5,008 nucleotides of DNA from Desulfotignum sp. (GTDB taxonomy: Bacteria; Desulfobacterota; Desulfobacteria; Desulfobacterales; Desulfobacteraceae): contig JAABRW010000107.1 of the NCBI GenBank assembly GCA_011390695.1, positions 1-5,008 of the forward strand, given 5' to 3'. Under the pieces are notes generated by a model that made no database searches, was not told the DNA's origin, and saw nothing but the letters and a program-made list of their open reading frames with translations. Position numbers and translations under genes: made by a program. This document shows, one piece after another, positions 4,216-5,008 of this stretch. The first letter of the stretch is position 1. Every line of letters starts with the position of its first letter.

Positions 4216-5008
4216 TTACTCAATATTCTGTACCTGTTCCCGGATCTTTTCCAGTCGGGATTTCAAATCCACTATTATATGAGATAATTGTGCATTGCCG
4301 GCTTTGGAACCGATGGTGTTGAATTCCCGGTTGAATTCCTGGATCAGAAAATTCAACTTCTGCCCCTGGGACCGGTCGGCTTTCATCACATCCCGGAACT
4401 GCTGAATATGGCTTGATATGCGGACAATTTCCTCGGACACATCACTTTTATCCGCCAGAATGGCAACTTCCTGGGCCAGCCGCACCGGATCAATACCCTC
4501 TTTGTCTGGTGCCAGCCTTTCCAACCGCTCCTCCAACCGTTTTTTATAAATGACGGGGATCTCTTTTGCCTGGTCTTTTACCAGAACCATCTGGTTTTCA
4601 ATGGCATCCAGTCTGGCTGCCAGGTCCTGGTACAGGTTGATGCCTTCTTTCTTTCGCATCTGGTCCAGTTCCCGGGCGGCATTTTTTACAGCTGTCGACA
4701 CCACCTGCCATAGCAGCTGCGGATCCAGTTGTTTTGGCGCAGGCATAATAATGTTTTTTGCACACAGAATATGGTCCAGTCCGGGATCCTTCGCAAGGTT
4801 CAGGCATTTGTTTATCTGTTGCAGGGCTTTAAAATAGGCTGTGGCTTTTGCCTCATCCACTGCAAACTGATCCGGTTCCGGAGAATCATCCTGAACAGTG
4901 ATGCGGATTTCCATGCGGCCCCGCTGGTGGTAACGGGTGATGATCTTTTTGATATCTTCTTCAAATGCCTGGCAGGACTCGGGCAGATACACATTAAAAT
5001 CCAGGTGC
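4216..5008 (-). CDS. yicC: YicC family endoribonuclease, N-terminus outside window
   Basis: The minus-strand frame is open to the right edge and gives 263 residues beginning HLDFNVYLPE, which aligns with E. coli YicC near its residue 31, so about 30 N-terminal residues are missing. The GTG at 4992 is therefore internal (a valine), not a start. The C-terminal signature is strong: FLIQEFNREFNTIGSKAGNA, then a charged helix ending EQVQNIE, almost as in E. coli (EQIQNIE). The middle (about ELDQMRKKEG to EERLERLAPD) is rich in charged helical sequence, and EVAILADKSDVSEEIVRISSHI matches the conserved EL.LLAQ..DV.EEL.R..SH region. YicC proteins are cytoplasmic RNases; in E. coli YicC promotes degradation of the small RNA RyhB together with PNPase. 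The yicC-remA-gmk order supports the call. It is the first gene of the cluster in the window, and its own promoter lies outside. Confidence 0.95.
   Translation of the reverse strand, partial: HLDFNVYLPESCQAFEEDIKKIITRYHQRGRMEIRITVQDDSPEPDQFAVDEAKATAYFKALQQINKCLNLAKDPGLDHILCAKNIIMPAPKQLDPQLLWQVVSTAVKNAARELDQMRKKEGINLYQDLAARLDAIENQMVLVKDQAKEIPVIYKKRLEERLERLAPDKEGIDPVRLAQEVAILADKSDVSEEIVRISSHIQQFRDVMKADRSQGQKLNFLIQEFNREFNTIGSKAGNAQLSHIIVDLKSRLEKIREQVQNIE

Noticed and set aside
4990..4992. GTG at 4992 as the start of yicC
   Set aside because: The frame is open to the window edge and the upstream residues HLDFN align with E. coli YicC, so this GTG is an internal valine.
1..5008. CRISPR array, tRNA/rRNA gene, insertion sequence or attachment site
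   Set aside because: No spaced direct repeats, cloverleaf, transposase or terminal inverted repeats were seen on either strand; nearly all bases lie in housekeeping genes.

Overview
ORGANISM. The window is a gene-dense bacterial chromosome fragment with balanced to slightly high G+C, short spacers and no mobile-element signs. The minus strand reads yicC, remA, gmk, rlmB, comF. The yicC-remA-gmk order is known from Firmicutes such as Bacillus and from Desulfobacterota such as Geobacter. Protein style (RemA beginning [14 protein letters not shown], a large GlmS-like sugar isomerase) suggests a Gram-negative sulfate reducer of the Desulfobacterota, perhaps Desulfobacteraceae. This placement is inference from gene content and remembered sequences, not a search. 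LAYOUT. Positions 1-1480 (+) hold the 3' part of a GlmS-like protein, open at the left edge. It carries the second SIS (sugar isomerase) domain with its catalytic residues kept, then an inserted segment, a GlmS-type AKTVTV tail motif and an unrecognised C-terminal extension of about 200 residues. Positions 1481-1564 are a short convergent spacer with a candidate terminator for the plus-strand gene. On the minus strand, from right to left: yicC (5008-4216, open at the right edge), a 120-nt spacer with a candidate promoter and a palindrome, remA (4095-3823), gmk (3821-3252), rlmB (3255-2467, TTG start overlapping the gmk stop), a 95-nt spacer, and comF (2371-1565). HOW THE GENES RELATE. remA, gmk and rlmB are packed with spacings of +1 and -4 nt, so they are very probably cotranscribed and, for gmk-rlmB, translationally coupled. 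YicC (an RNase family), Gmk (GMP to GDP) and RlmB (23S rRNA 2'-O-ribose methylation) form an RNA/nucleotide housekeeping set. RemA is a small DNA-binding regulator in Bacillus, and its role in this type of organism is unclear. ComF is a zinc-finger plus phosphoribosyltransferase-fold protein linked to DNA uptake in competent bacteria. NOVELTY. I see no undescribed multi-gene system, defence island, CRISPR array or RNA gene. The points most worth a second look are the unusual architecture of the GlmS-like protein and the yicC-remA spacer, where a candidate promoter, a palindrome and a micro-ORF overlapping the remA start lie together.
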